Of a stretch of DNA of 21,380 nucleotides, positions 15,601 through 21,380 are shown piece after piece. Source of the DNA: Massilia sp. (GTDB taxonomy: Bacteria; Pseudomonadota; Gammaproteobacteria; Burkholderiales; Burkholderiaceae_D); contig DNCF01000272.1 of the NCBI GenBank assembly GCA_003484545.1, positions 1-21,380 on the forward strand, read 5' to 3'. Every line of letters begins with the position of its first letter. Position 1 is the first letter of the stretch. The notes under the pieces are model-generated. The model was not told the DNA's origin and searched no databases. It saw nothing but the letters and a program-made list of their open reading frames with translations. The translations under genes and the position numbers were made by a program.

Positions 15601-16191
15601 CTGCACGTTGCAGGGGTAGAGCACCGGGATCATGCAGGCCGAGAAGATGTGGTCGGACTGGTGCGGCAGGGTCGACGAATACGCGCCGTGGTCGTCGCCG
15701 GCCACCAGCAGCACGCCGCCGTTCTTGCTTGTTCCGGCATGGTTCATGTGCTTGAAGACGTCGCCGCAGCGGTCCACACCGGGGCCCTTGCCGTACCACA
15801 TGGCGAACACGCCGTCGTACTTGGTCGGGCCGATCAGGTCGACCGTCTGCGTGCCCCACACGGCGGTCGCGGCCAGGTCCTCGTTCACGCCGGGCACGAA
15901 CTGCACGTGGCTCGCTTCCAAGTGGTTCTTCGCCTTCCACAGGGTCTCGTCGAGGCCGCCCAGCGGCGAGCCGCGGTAGCCCGAGACGAAACCGGCCGTG
16001 TTCAGGCCGGCGGCGGCGTCGCGCTCGCGCTGCATCATCGGCAGGCGTACCAGGGCCTGGATGCCGGACAGGAAGATGTTGCCGGTCTTGGCGGTGTATT
16101 TGTCGTCGAGGGTGACCGCAGTTAAAGCTGCGTTGTTCAGACGCGAGGCGTAATCCTGCGCGGGCTCGCGCGGCGCGACGGTATCGGGCAT
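12622..16191 (-). CDS. Fused indolepyruvate ferredoxin oxidoreductase family protein
   Basis: A 1189-residue thiamine diphosphate and iron-sulfur 2-oxoacid oxidoreductase with all subunits in one chain. The N-terminal ~450 residues are the pyrimidine-binding part. The TPP-binding part follows (FYCSGCPHNTSTKVPEGSF near 467 and GIGCHVM). A Cys-rich iron-sulfur block has C671-x2-C674-x2-C677 with C683, and then C704, C710 and C715. Next is the gamma domain with the NGIGGTGVITVGALMGMAAH loop near 760, and a C-terminal domain (about 950-1180) typical of this fused family. These enzymes oxidatively decarboxylate aryl- or branched-chain pyruvates to acyl-CoA, so the likely role is aromatic or branched amino acid breakdown. 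The start is the ATG at 16191, with TTGGAG just upstream; a TTG start at 16203 overlaps that site. The natural electron acceptor is not encoded nearby. Confidence 0.92.
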   Translation of the reverse strand: MPDTVAPREPAQDYASRLNNAALTAVTLDDKYTAKTGNIFLSGIQALVRLPMMQRERDAAAGLNTAGFVSGYRGSPLGGLDETLWKAKNHLEASHVQFVPGVNEDLAATAVWGTQTVDLIGPTKYDGVFAMWYGKGPGVDRCGDVFKHMNHAGTSKNGGVLLVAGDDHGAYSSTLPHQSDHIFSACMIPVLYPCNVQEYLDLGVHGWAMSRFSGCAVAFKALADTVESSASVDANPHRVQVKIPQDFVMPEGGLNTKLSSVPLGQQARAQEALMQDYKIYAALAYARENKLNHTTIDSPNAKLGIIASGKSYLDVLEALEELGIDEAMAAKVGLRLFKVAMIWPLEPEGVREFAQGLEEILVVEEKRQVVEYQLKEQLYNWRDDVRPHIIGKFDDKGEWVAPRGDWLLPPKADFSVAQVARVIAGRIARLVEDGATRDLIKARLAFLDAKDAVLQKAITTPFRPAFYCSGCPHNTSTKVPEGSFALAGIGCHVMATSIYPEMNKLTTHMGGEGAPWIGQAAFSKVPHVFQNLGDGTYFHSGYLAVRAAVSAKVNITYKILYNDAVAMTGGQPVDGTTSVPHIAQQMAAEGVKRIALVTEDLSRYEDRSALPAIVTLHDRKEMDAIQRELRELPGVSVIIYDQTCAAEKRRRRKKGEFPDLPKRMVINEAVCEGCGDCGVQSNCVSILPKETEFGRKRQIDQSSCNKDYSCAKGFCPSFVTVEGGTLKKSKAGVGKSDDDGWGALPEPVLPSVEHPYNILINGIGGTGVITVGALMGMAAHLEGKGASVLDMTGMSQKNGSVTSHVKIAMSPQRLRAQRIATGEADLILGCDMLTTGAADAVSKMRPGRTLAIVNLHEQPTGTFAQNADWQFPAEDVRGLIVEAVGGLDGADFIDATKLATALMGDSIATNLFLMGYAWQKGRIPLSEAALLRAIELNGVAVASNKKSFLWGRRAAVDFKRVEKTATPTQAVLVQMPQSLETVIKKRVEFLTGYQDAAYAGVYAELVEKVRAAETAAGLGNKLSTAVAKYYFKLMAYKDEYEVARLYTDGRFLEQVKSQFEGDVKLKFNLAPPLFAKKNAKGELVKQEFGSWMMGAFKLLAKLKGLRGGAFDVFGYTAERKMERALIAEYRQMIEALLPTLNADSHADAVALASLPEQIRGFGHVKEKAVETFRLRKAELLSGNVKKRAA

Positions 16192-16297
16192 GTGAGTCTC
16201 CAAGCTTTGTAGTTGGTGTTGTCCCGCCGGGCTGGCGCACCGGGTAGGTGCTGGGCGCGGCGGGCGGGTGTCGCGGTCGGCGACGCATGGTGCAGAC

Positions 16298-16313
16298 GAA
16301 CCGCCAGCGGTTC
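16298..16313. promoter_or_regulatory. Candidate operator upstream of the indolepyruvate oxidoreductase gene
   Basis: GAACCGC-CA-GCGGTTC is a perfect 7-bp inverted repeat with a 2-base spacer, about 107 bp upstream of the oxidoreductase ATG in the 206-bp gap after the LysR gene. It lacks the T-N11-A form usual for LysR sites. It could be a regulator site or a leader hairpin. Confidence 0.35.
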
Positions 16314-16379
16314 ATCGGTCGGCGTGGAGTGTATGGCCTTGCCGGCGTGAGGGGAAATACGGAATCGGGATGGGGGTAT

Positions 16380-16399
16380 AAGAAAAACTGATACCAGTT
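16380..16399 (-). terminator. Weak possible terminator after the LysR gene
   Basis: AACTG-ATAC-CAGTT (16386-16399) overlaps the LysR stop codon. On the minus strand it is followed by TTTCTTAT. The stem is only five base pairs, so read-through into the oxidoreductase gene is likely. Confidence 0.3.
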
Positions 16400-17330
16400 A
16401 TTCAAGAAGCTGAGCACCAGGCCATTGCCCATTCGTGCACAGCATTTCGGTGACTTCGCGCACCAGGCGGCTGATCGCGGAAGCCGCGTTCGTCAGCGGG
16501 ATGTTGCGCGAGGCGCAGAGGGTCACCTTGCGCCGGATTGCCGGGCTGTGCACCGGCGTGGCGATCAGGGCGCCGCTGTCGATTTCCGCACGCAGCGGGG
16601 CCAGCGGCAGCAGGGTGGCGCCCATGTCGGCCAGCAGGGCCGATTTCAGGATCGCGATCGAGTTGATCTCGATGATGTTGGCCAGCGCCAGTCCCGCACT
16701 GCTGGCGGCCTGTTCGATCAGCGGGCGCACGCCATGCTGCTGGGCCGGCAGAATCAGGGTGGTCGCCAGGGCCGCGCCCAGGGTGATGGCCGGGCCTGGC
16801 GGCACCGGGCCCGCGCCGGCGCGGCAGATGTACATCAGGTCTTCCTCGACCAGCGGCGTGGTGTCGAAACCGGTCAGCTGGCCGTCGTCGAACAGGACGG
16901 CCAGGTTCAGCCGCCCGGATTTCAGCTGTTCGTTCAGGTTGCCCGAGATCTCCTCGGTCAACTGCAGCGTGATCTCGGGATAGGTGGCGCGCGCGGCGGT
17001 CAGCAGGGGCAGGGCCAGGGCGCCTGAAATACTGTGCGGCAGGCCGAGCGTGACGCTGCCCGAGGGGCGCGTGGTCGACTGCGTAACGGCCGAGCGGGCA
17101 TCGGCGACCTGCTTCAGGATGGCCTGCGCGTGCTCGTAGAAAATCTTGCCAGCGTCGGTGCTGAGCACGCCGTGCGCGGAACGGTGCAGCAACTGGGCGC
17201 CGAGTTCTTCCTCCAGCTGGCGCAGCTGTTGCGTGAGCGCCGGCTGCGCCACGTGCAGCACCAGTGCGGCACGCGAGAGCGAGCCGTGATCGACGATGGC
17301 CACGAAATAGCGGAGCTGACGTAGTTCCAT
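16398..17330 (-). CDS. LysR-family transcriptional regulator
   Basis: A 310-residue regulator with the usual N-terminal winged helix-turn-helix: MELRQLRYFVAIVDHGSLSRAA, then LHVAQPALTQQLRQLEEELG as the recognition region, ending at about residue 60. A linker helix and a two-lobe effector-binding domain follow (about 90-295, beginning SGSVTLGLPHSIS). The pattern is close to the Nac/CynR-like branch of LysR proteins. Start: ATG at 17330, the only in-frame choice that keeps the HTH complete; the leader has no good Shine-Dalgarno (AATTCCTC precedes the ATG). It is divergent from the HD-GYP gene (122-bp gap) and upstream of, and in line with, the indolepyruvate oxidoreductase gene (206-bp gap). 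Regulation of that gene is a reasonable guess; the effector is unknown. Confidence 0.92.
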   Translation of the reverse strand: MELRQLRYFVAIVDHGSLSRAALVLHVAQPALTQQLRQLEEELGAQLLHRSAHGVLSTDAGKIFYEHAQAILKQVADARSAVTQSTTRPSGSVTLGLPHSISGALALPLLTAARATYPEITLQLTEEISGNLNEQLKSGRLNLAVLFDDGQLTGFDTTPLVEEDLMYICRAGAGPVPPGPAITLGAALATTLILPAQQHGVRPLIEQAASSAGLALANIIEINSIAILKSALLADMGATLLPLAPLRAEIDSGALIATPVHSPAIRRKVTLCASRNIPLTNAASAISRLVREVTEMLCTNGQWPGAQLLE

Positions 17331-17375
17331 GAGGAATTATTTTGTGCTTGGTTGCAACACTTGATATACGGAAAG

Positions 17376-17404
17376 TTTATGTAAGGAAAGTAGGTTGTTA
17401 TACT
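17376..17404 (+). promoter_or_regulatory. Candidate sigma-70 promoter of the HD-GYP gene
   Basis: TATACT (17399-17404) with the extended -10 element TGT just before it (17396-17398), and TTTATG (17376-17381) 17 bases upstream as a poor -35. The start point would be near 17411, giving a leader of about 40 nt to the ATG at 17453. The extended -10 supports it; the -35 matches only three of six bases. Confidence 0.5.
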
Positions 17405-17452
17405 GCATGGTCCGTCACGGTGGCGGAGATTAACACATCGTCAGACCGTAGC

Positions 17453-18673
17453 ATGCTCAAGAAAATCGATTCCTCCCAGCTGCGCGTGGGCATGGCCATC
17501 CACGATCTGGACTGCGGCTGGATGGAACATCCCTTCGTTCGCGCCAAGTTCGTGCTGACCAGCGAGGACGAGATCCGCAAGATCGTCAAGGCCGGCATCC
17601 GCCGCGTCGTCATCGATTGTTCCAGGGGACTGGACGTGGCCGAGGCGCCGACCCTGGCTGAAACCCAGGCCCAGACCGAGAAGGAGGTCGCGGAAATCGC
17701 GGCCAGGCCGGTCAAGCCGGCGCGCACCACGCTTGCCGACGAGATGCAGCGCGCGGTGAACATCCGGCGCCAGGCCGTCGGCCTAGTGCGCACGGTGATG
17801 CAGGATGCGCGCCTGGGCAAGGCGGTCGAGCTCGACAATGTGTCGCCGGTGGTGCAGAACATCACCGAATCGATCCTGCGCAATTCCGGCGCGCTGCTGG
17901 GGCTATTGCGCATCAAGACCAAGGACGACTACACCTTCCTCCATTCGGTGAGCGTGTGCACGCTGCTGGTGGCGTTCTGCCGCTCGCGCGGCATGGACGA
18001 CGAGACGATCTACCAGGCCGGCATCGGCGGCCTGCTGCACGACACCGGCAAGGCGCTGGTGCCGGACCACATCCTGAACAAGGCCGGCCGCCTCACCGAC
18101 GAGGAATTCGAGATCATCAGGAAGCATCCGCGCGACGGTTACGACATCCTGCGCCAGACCCCGGAAATTGGCCAGATCCCGCTCGACATCACGCTGCACC
18201 ACCACGAGCGGCGCGACGGCAGCGGTTATCCGGACCGGCAGGCCGAGGGCCAGATCAGCGAACTGGCGCAGATGGCGGCCATCGTCGACGTCTACGACGC
18301 CATTACCTCGGACCGCTGCTACCACAAGGGCATGCCCGCGGCCGACGCGCTGCGCAAGATCTACGAGTGGAGCAAGTTCCACTTCAGCCCGTCGCTGACC
18401 CAGGAATTCATGCGCTGCGTCGGCATCTACCCGGTCGGCACCATGGTCATGCTGGAATCGGGCCGCCTGGGCGTGGTGGTCGAGCCGCACGAATCGAACC
18501 TGCTGACGCCGAAGGTCAACGTGTTCTTCAACACCCGCAGCCAGACCTACATCCGTCCCGAGCTGCTCGACCTGTCGCGTCCACTGGGCTTCGGCGGCGG
18601 CGACAAGATCGTGCGCCACGAGTCGCCCGAGAAGTGGCGCGTCGACCCGAACCGGTTCTTGCTGGTCGCTTAG
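17453..18673 (+). CDS. c-di-GMP phosphodiesterase (DUF3391 + HD-GYP)
   Basis: A 406-residue cytoplasmic protein. Residues 1-130 are a DUF3391-type N-terminus (MLKKIDSSQLRVGMAIHDLDCGWMEHPF is the usual opening of such proteins, given here as two adjoining pieces: MLKKIDSSQLRVGM and AIHDLDCGWMEHPF). The HD-GYP domain spans about 145-340. It has H164, the HDTGK metal motif at 196-200, H225 in RKHP, and HHERRDGSGYP at 250-260, all intact, so it should hydrolyse c-di-GMP. The C-terminal part (GTMVMLESGRLGVVVEP) is a small beta domain common behind this HD-GYP type. The ATG at 17453 is preferred because the family begins there; its ribosome-binding site is weak, and GTG at 17420 is an alternative. 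Its stop codon overlaps the stop of the opposing diguanylate cyclase gene. Confidence 0.92.
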   Translation: MLKKIDSSQLRVGMAIHDLDCGWMEHPFVRAKFVLTSEDEIRKIVKAGIRRVVIDCSRGLDVAEAPTLAETQAQTEKEVAEIAARPVKPARTTLADEMQRAVNIRRQAVGLVRTVMQDARLGKAVELDNVSPVVQNITESILRNSGALLGLLRIKTKDDYTFLHSVSVCTLLVAFCRSRGMDDETIYQAGIGGLLHDTGKALVPDHILNKAGRLTDEEFEIIRKHPRDGYDILRQTPEIGQIPLDITLHHHERRDGSGYPDRQAEGQISELAQMAAIVDVYDAITSDRCYHKGMPAADALRKIYEWSKFHFSPSLTQEFMRCVGIYPVGTMVMLESGRLGVVVEPHESNLLTPKVNVFFNTRSQTYIRPELLDLSRPLGFGGGDKIVRHESPEKWRVDPNRFLLVA

Positions 18674-19710
18674 AAAAACTCGGCGGTGTCGTTCGAGGCG
18701 ATGGTCTGCAGCAGGCCGCGCTCGATCAGCTCGTCGTAGTGGCAGACCTGGTTGCGGCCGTGGGTCTTGGCGTAGTAGAGCGCCTGGTCGGCATGGCCGA
18801 GCGTGACCACCGGCGAATCGTAGGGGCTGATGCTGACGAAGCCGACGCTCACCGTCACCCGTCCCACCTGCGGGAAGTCGTGCGCTTCCACGTTCGCGCG
18901 GAAGCGGTCGATGATGCGGCGCGCGTTTTCCAGCGTGGTCGAGCGCAGCAGCACCACGAACTCCTCGCCGCCGAAGCGGAACACCCGGTCCTGGGCGCGG
19001 AACGAGGCCTGCAGCTGGTTGGCGATCAGGATCAGCACCTCGTCGCCGTACAGGTGGCCGAAGGTATCGTTGACGAGCTTGAAATGGTCGACGTCGACCA
19101 CCGCCAGCCATTGTTTTTCCTGCGCATGATGCTGGCGCCGCTCGGGCTGACCCGGCAGCGGCGGATCCTGCTCGTGCGGGCACTGGAGCATGCGCGCCAG
19201 CTGGTCCTCGAAGGTCTTGCGGTTCAGGAGACCGGTAAGCGAATCGCGCTCGCTGTAGTCGAGCAGGTTCTGGAAATTGCGGTAGACGCCGACGATGCCG
19301 GTGACCATGTGGATGGTCTGCTCCGGAAAGGGCGCGCCGCGCACGATCTCGAGACAGGTATCGGCCTTTTCGCCGAACCAGATCGGCAGCCATAAAGTGC
19401 GCGTGCCGTCGGCAGCGACGGCTTCGGCGCTGGTCTCGCGCGCCGCCAGGCAGGCCGCCAGTTCGGGCAACGCCGTCAACGGCAAGTCCGGGATCGCGCC
19501 GTCGAGCGGTTCATGGATCCGGGCGCGGCCGCCGGCCTCGATGCTGGCGCGCGGCCGGACGTAACGCTGGCCGCCGAAGGTGGAGATGGACAACACCCGC
19601 GTCTGCGCGGCGGCGGCCAGTTCCTGCACTGCCGCGATTACCGAAACGTCGAGCATCGCGTGGTCGCGGTGGCCGGTCATGTCCACCATATGTTTCAGAA
19701 GGGAATCCAT
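18670..19710 (-). CDS. Diguanylate cyclase (GGDEF domain) with an N-terminal sensor region
   Basis: A 346-residue protein that makes c-di-GMP. Residues 1-145 form an N-terminal region that looks like a degenerate GAF-type sensor (LWLPIWFGEKADTCLEIVRG near 106-125), with no membrane segment. The GGDEF domain runs from DSLTGLLNR at 156-164 through VVDVDHFKLVND (metal Asp at 206/208) to GGEEF at 247-251. RAQD at 238-241 lies exactly five residues upstream, so the allosteric inhibition site (RxxD) is present. Between the first helix and the metal strand is a polar insert of about 24 residues (176-199, PHEQDPPLPGQPERRQHH), unusual in length. The start is the ATG at 19710; further upstream the frame stays open but encodes an unlikely Cys- and Arg-rich stretch. 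Tail-to-tail with the HD-GYP gene. Confidence 0.9.
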   Translation of the reverse strand: MDSLLKHMVDMTGHRDHAMLDVSVIAAVQELAAAAQTRVLSISTFGGQRYVRPRASIEAGGRARIHEPLDGAIPDLPLTALPELAACLAARETSAEAVAADGTRTLWLPIWFGEKADTCLEIVRGAPFPEQTIHMVTGIVGVYRNFQNLLDYSERDSLTGLLNRKTFEDQLARMLQCPHEQDPPLPGQPERRQHHAQEKQWLAVVDVDHFKLVNDTFGHLYGDEVLILIANQLQASFRAQDRVFRFGGEEFVVLLRSTTLENARRIIDRFRANVEAHDFPQVGRVTVSVGFVSISPYDSPVVTLGHADQALYYAKTHGRNQVCHYDELIERGLLQTIASNDTAEFF

Positions 19711-20067
19711 GTCATTCTCTGAAATGTAATCAACCCACTCGTCGCCCACGGCACGCTGCTGCTTGCTTACCGAAGTCGAAATTTCCGAAGAGCAAGCGAA
19801 ACAGCATAATCTGTTTTTGCATTTACAGCAATAATCTCGTCGGCTTTTCGCCATGCTGCGTGGCGCCAGAACGCCAACTTTGCGCCCACGCAAAAATTGC
19901 CGCAAGTAAATGATTCCCATAGGAAAACTTGCGTGCAGTCAACTTGCCGTCCGGCATCAAAACGTATGATGAACTCACTGAAACGGAAACGACAAAGCAG
20001 CGTCAGCCGAGTCAGGGAAACACCTCCGTTTCAGGTTGTTCTTATAAACCACCATATGGAGTTTGTC
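19711..20067. other. Divergent intergenic region between the diguanylate cyclase and Flp pilin genes
   Basis: A 357-bp gap without a credible gene. On the minus strand TTGCTG (19831-19826) and TATGCT (19808-19803) are spaced by 17 bases and could be the cyclase promoter, with the start near 19796. A 7-bp inverted repeat, GCTTGCT/AGCAAGC (19761-19767 and 19791-19797), would then fall at the 5' end of that transcript. On the plus strand the pilin leader carries a separate inverted repeat. TATGAT near 19966 and TATAAA at 20043-20048 are -10-like, but neither has a good -35. Confidence 0.5.
19978..20034 (+). repeat. 10-bp inverted repeat in the Flp pilin leader
   Basis: CTGAAACGGA (19978-19987) and TCCGTTTCAG (20025-20034) are perfect inverted copies separated by 37 bases, ending 33 bp before the pilin ATG. 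If transcribed, they would form a long stem-loop in the leader; otherwise they may be two half-sites for a regulator. Confidence 0.55.
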
Positions 20068-20253
20068 ATGAAAACGATCTTTACCGCTATCCAAGCTTTC
20101 GTTGCTGACGAAGACGGTGTGACTGCCATCGAGTATGGCCTGATCGCCGCCCTGGTCGGTGTCGCGATGGCCGGTGCGGCCACGCTGCTGGGTGATCAGA
20201 TCGAAGCGACCTTCACCAACGTGAAAACCACGCTGGAAAATGCGCTGAAATAA
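20068..20253 (+). CDS. flp: Flp-family type IVb pilin
   Basis: A 61-residue prepilin of the Tad/Flp system. The leader MKTIFTAIQAFVADEDG ends in G17, followed by VTAIEY, so prepilin peptidase should cut after G17. E22 (+5) and Y23 (+6) match the Flp signature G-x4-E-Y. The hydrophobic helix IEYGLIAALVGVAMAGAA forms the assembly core, and the tail is short, as in all Flp pilins. The start is the ATG at 20068, preceded by GGAG with a 6-base spacer; an ATG at 20056 in the same frame overlaps that Shine-Dalgarno. The gene is followed 12 bp later by a strong terminator and then by a prepilin peptidase gene, the usual flp-cpaA order. The rest of the tad locus must lie beyond the window or elsewhere. 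Confidence 0.95.
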   Translation: MKTIFTAIQAFVADEDGVTAIEYGLIAALVGVAMAGAATLLGDQIEATFTNVKTTLENALK

Positions 20254-20265
20254 TCACTTGGTCTC

Positions 20266-20300
20266 GCCCTCCGGACTCCGGTCCGGAGGGCTTTTTTTTT
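20266..20300 (+). terminator. Intrinsic terminator between flp and the prepilin peptidase gene
   Basis: An 11-bp perfect GC stem (GCCCTCCGGAC with GTCCGGAGGGC, loop TCCG) followed by nine T (20292-20300). The next base begins GAGGAG, the ribosome-binding site of the prepilin peptidase gene. Most transcripts should stop here, giving abundant flp mRNA and little peptidase mRNA. Confidence 0.93.
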
Positions 20301-20313
20301 GAGGAGCGCAATC

Positions 20314-20862
20314 ATGCCCGTCCAGACCTGGCTCGACTTGATGCTGCTTGTTCTCGTCGTCGCCGCCGCGATCACCGACCTGGCGACCAGAAAAATCCCG
20401 AATCTCCTGCTGCTCGCTGCCTGGTGCGGCGTGCTGGGTCTGCACCTGTCCGGTGCAACCCCCGCTGGGGCGACCGGCAGCGCGCTGGCCGGCGCCGCCG
20501 TCGGCTTCGGCCTGTTCATCCCCTTGTACGCGCTGCGCGGCATGGCCGCCGGCGACGTCAAGCTGATGGCGACGGTTGGCCTGTTCCTTGGCCCCGCGCA
20601 AACCCTGCATGCCTGCGTCCTGGCCTGGTGCGCCGGCGGCCTGATGGCGCTCCTGATGATCCTGGCCACGCGCCGCTGGCAGCTGGCCTGTGCCAATCTG
20701 CGCCGGCTGCTGGTGGCGCTGTTACCCCTGCCATGGCAAGCACGGCTGTACCTTGGTCCGGCACCGGATGGGGCAGGGCCGAAGAGCGCGGGTTCGATGC
20801 CGTACGGCCTGGCGATCGCCCTCAGTACGCTCTGGCTGCTGGCGCAGCGCTACCACGGCTGA
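20314..20862 (+). CDS. Prepilin peptidase, A24 family (CpaA/TadV type)
   Basis: A 182-residue inner-membrane aspartyl protease that should cut the leader of the adjacent Flp pilin. It lacks the N-terminal methylase domain of PilD, which is normal for CpaA/TadV. The two catalytic Asp are visible: D22 in AAITDLATRKIPN and D81 in MAAGDVKLM (family motif GxGD; here AAGD, a mild change at the first Gly). About five or six hydrophobic segments are present, starting with LMLLVLVVAAAIT. The start is the ATG at 20314, 7 bases after GAGGAG; a TTG at 20299 is rejected because it lies in the terminator T run. The C-terminal 30 residues (MPYGLAIALSTLWLLAQRY) make the last membrane helix. It follows the flp terminator directly, so expression probably depends on read-through. 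Confidence 0.93.
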   Translation: MPVQTWLDLMLLVLVVAAAITDLATRKIPNLLLLAAWCGVLGLHLSGATPAGATGSALAGAAVGFGLFIPLYALRGMAAGDVKLMATVGLFLGPAQTLHACVLAWCAGGLMALLMILATRRWQLACANLRRLLVALLPLPWQARLYLGPAPDGAGPKSAGSMPYGLAIALSTLWLLAQRYHG

Positions 20863-20960
20863 GCCGCCAGCTTGCTTCATCTCAAGGGGCCCTGGGAGCC
20901 CGTCGCTAGAATCATTTCAATGACTTTAGGAAATATTTTACTGTCAGCAAGGAGAATGCC

Positions 20961-21380
20961 ATGATCGAAACGCTGTCGTTTGGCTCGGCCGAGCATGGCG
21001 CCGCGGCGCCGGCCGTTATGGCCGGACGCATGCCGGCTGCGCCGCCGGGCGAGCTGGAGGTGGCGGCGATCCTGCCGCGCCAGGCGAAGTCCGTCAGCGA
21101 TACCGGGCTCGATGCACGCCTGGTCTGTGCGCTGATGCTCAAGACCCTGCATGCGAACGGCCGCGCGCCCCTGCCTCTGCTCGCGGGCAAACTCAAGCTG
21201 TCGGTCAGCGTGCTGCGCGAAGTGTTGGCCAGCCTGATGGCCGAGCAGCACGTCGAAGTGGCCTGGTGCGGCGAATCCGACATCGACGTCCAGTACCAAT
21301 TGACGCCGATCGGCCAGCGCGCCGCGCTCGACTGCCTGGCCGAATGCCGCTATATCGGTCCGGCGCCGGACCGATATAGC
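20961..21380 (+). CDS. Unknown protein with a winged-helix-like N-terminus (3' end outside window)
   Basis: An open frame from ATG 20961 to the end of the window (140 codons, no stop) with a good Shine-Dalgarno (AAGGAG, 6-base spacer). Residues 1-45 are Ala/Pro-rich and low in complexity. From about 50 on the sequence looks like a small winged-helix domain: LDARLVCALMLKTLH, LPLLAGKLKLSVSVLREVLASLMAEQHVEV, then YQLTPIGQRAALDCLAECRYIGPAP. The LTxxGRxxAxxxL-x-YxGPAP pattern reminds me of the N-terminal region of a group of AAA+ ATPases, but the ATPase part, if present, is outside. The last residues (DRYS) come from a perfect palindrome at the window end and may be an artefact. It follows the prepilin peptidase gene by 98 bp on the same strand. 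Confidence 0.7.
   Translation, partial: MIETLSFGSAEHGAAAPAVMAGRMPAAPPGELEVAAILPRQAKSVSDTGLDARLVCALMLKTLHANGRAPLPLLAGKLKLSVSVLREVLASLMAEQHVEVAWCGESDIDVQYQLTPIGQRAALDCLAECRYIGPAPDRYS
21349..21380. repeat. Perfect 32-bp palindrome at the window end
   Basis: The last 32 bases are an exact palindrome, with GCTATATCGGTCC on one side and GGACCGATATAGC on the other around the centre GGCGCC. It lies inside an apparently coding frame and ends exactly at the final base, so a longer fold-back that continues outside cannot be excluded. Confidence 0.95.

Noticed and set aside
12553..16125. Plus-strand open frame of about 1190 codons opposite the oxidoreductase gene
   Set aside because: It is an antisense shadow of a high-GC gene: it has Arg/His/Gly/Gln-rich composition and no domain, and the minus strand encodes a clear oxidoreductase.
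19711..19920. 70-residue N-terminal extension of the diguanylate cyclase
   Set aside because: Cys- and Arg-rich, improbable sequence with no good start; a likely promoter lies inside it, and the ATG at 19710 fits better.
1..21380. Mobile element, phage, CRISPR or tRNA genes
   Set aside because: No transposase, integrase, repeat-spacer array or cloverleaf was seen; composition is even apart from the AT-rich promoter patches.

Overview
The window is a piece of a high-GC betaproteobacterial chromosome. Gene content, codon use and the XrtA-type PEP-CTERM genes point to the Oxalobacteraceae, most likely Massilia or a close relative. This is inferred from protein character; there is no rRNA in the window. 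I see no tRNA, rRNA, CRISPR array, insertion sequence or phage gene.

Left part (1-9007), an exosortase A / PEP-CTERM neighbourhood. It opens with the end of a nucleotidyltransferase-family gene, then a GAF-domain gene, then a secreted PEP-CTERM protein that looks like the flocculation protein PepA. That gene sits behind an almost perfect sigma-54 promoter (TGGCACG-N4-TTGCT). After two opposed terminators, a minus-strand block follows. In transcription order it holds a small unknown protein, the TPR lipoprotein PrsT, a FeeM-like N-acyl amino acid synthase, a ThiF/E1-like adenylating enzyme, and a nitroreductase whose start overlaps the ThiF stop. The last three have the same enzyme content as the known lipid-oxazolone pathway (OxzA acyltransferase plus OxzB nitroreductase-ThiF fusion), but with the fusion split in two. 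This is the best candidate here for an undescribed system: a lipid-amino-acid-derived small molecule made next to the exosortase machinery. The exosortase gene itself is not in the window.

Middle part (9099-17330), amino acid and acyl-CoA catabolism, all on the minus strand. The fused B12-dependent mutase/GTPase icmF ends at a strong UUCG-loop terminator and has a 20-bp perfect palindrome just upstream. A REP-like pair of hairpins separates it from a large fused indolepyruvate ferredoxin oxidoreductase. A LysR regulator lies upstream of that gene.

Right part (17331-21380), signalling and pilus genes. A c-di-GMP phosphodiesterase (DUF3391 plus HD-GYP) and a diguanylate cyclase (GGEEF with an intact I-site) converge with overlapping stop codons. 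Next come a Flp-type pilin with a structured leader, a strong terminator, and a prepilin peptidase gene whose ribosome-binding site begins right after the terminator T-run. The last gene is cut by the window end. Its final bases form a perfect 32-bp palindrome ending exactly at the last base, which may be an assembly fold-back.
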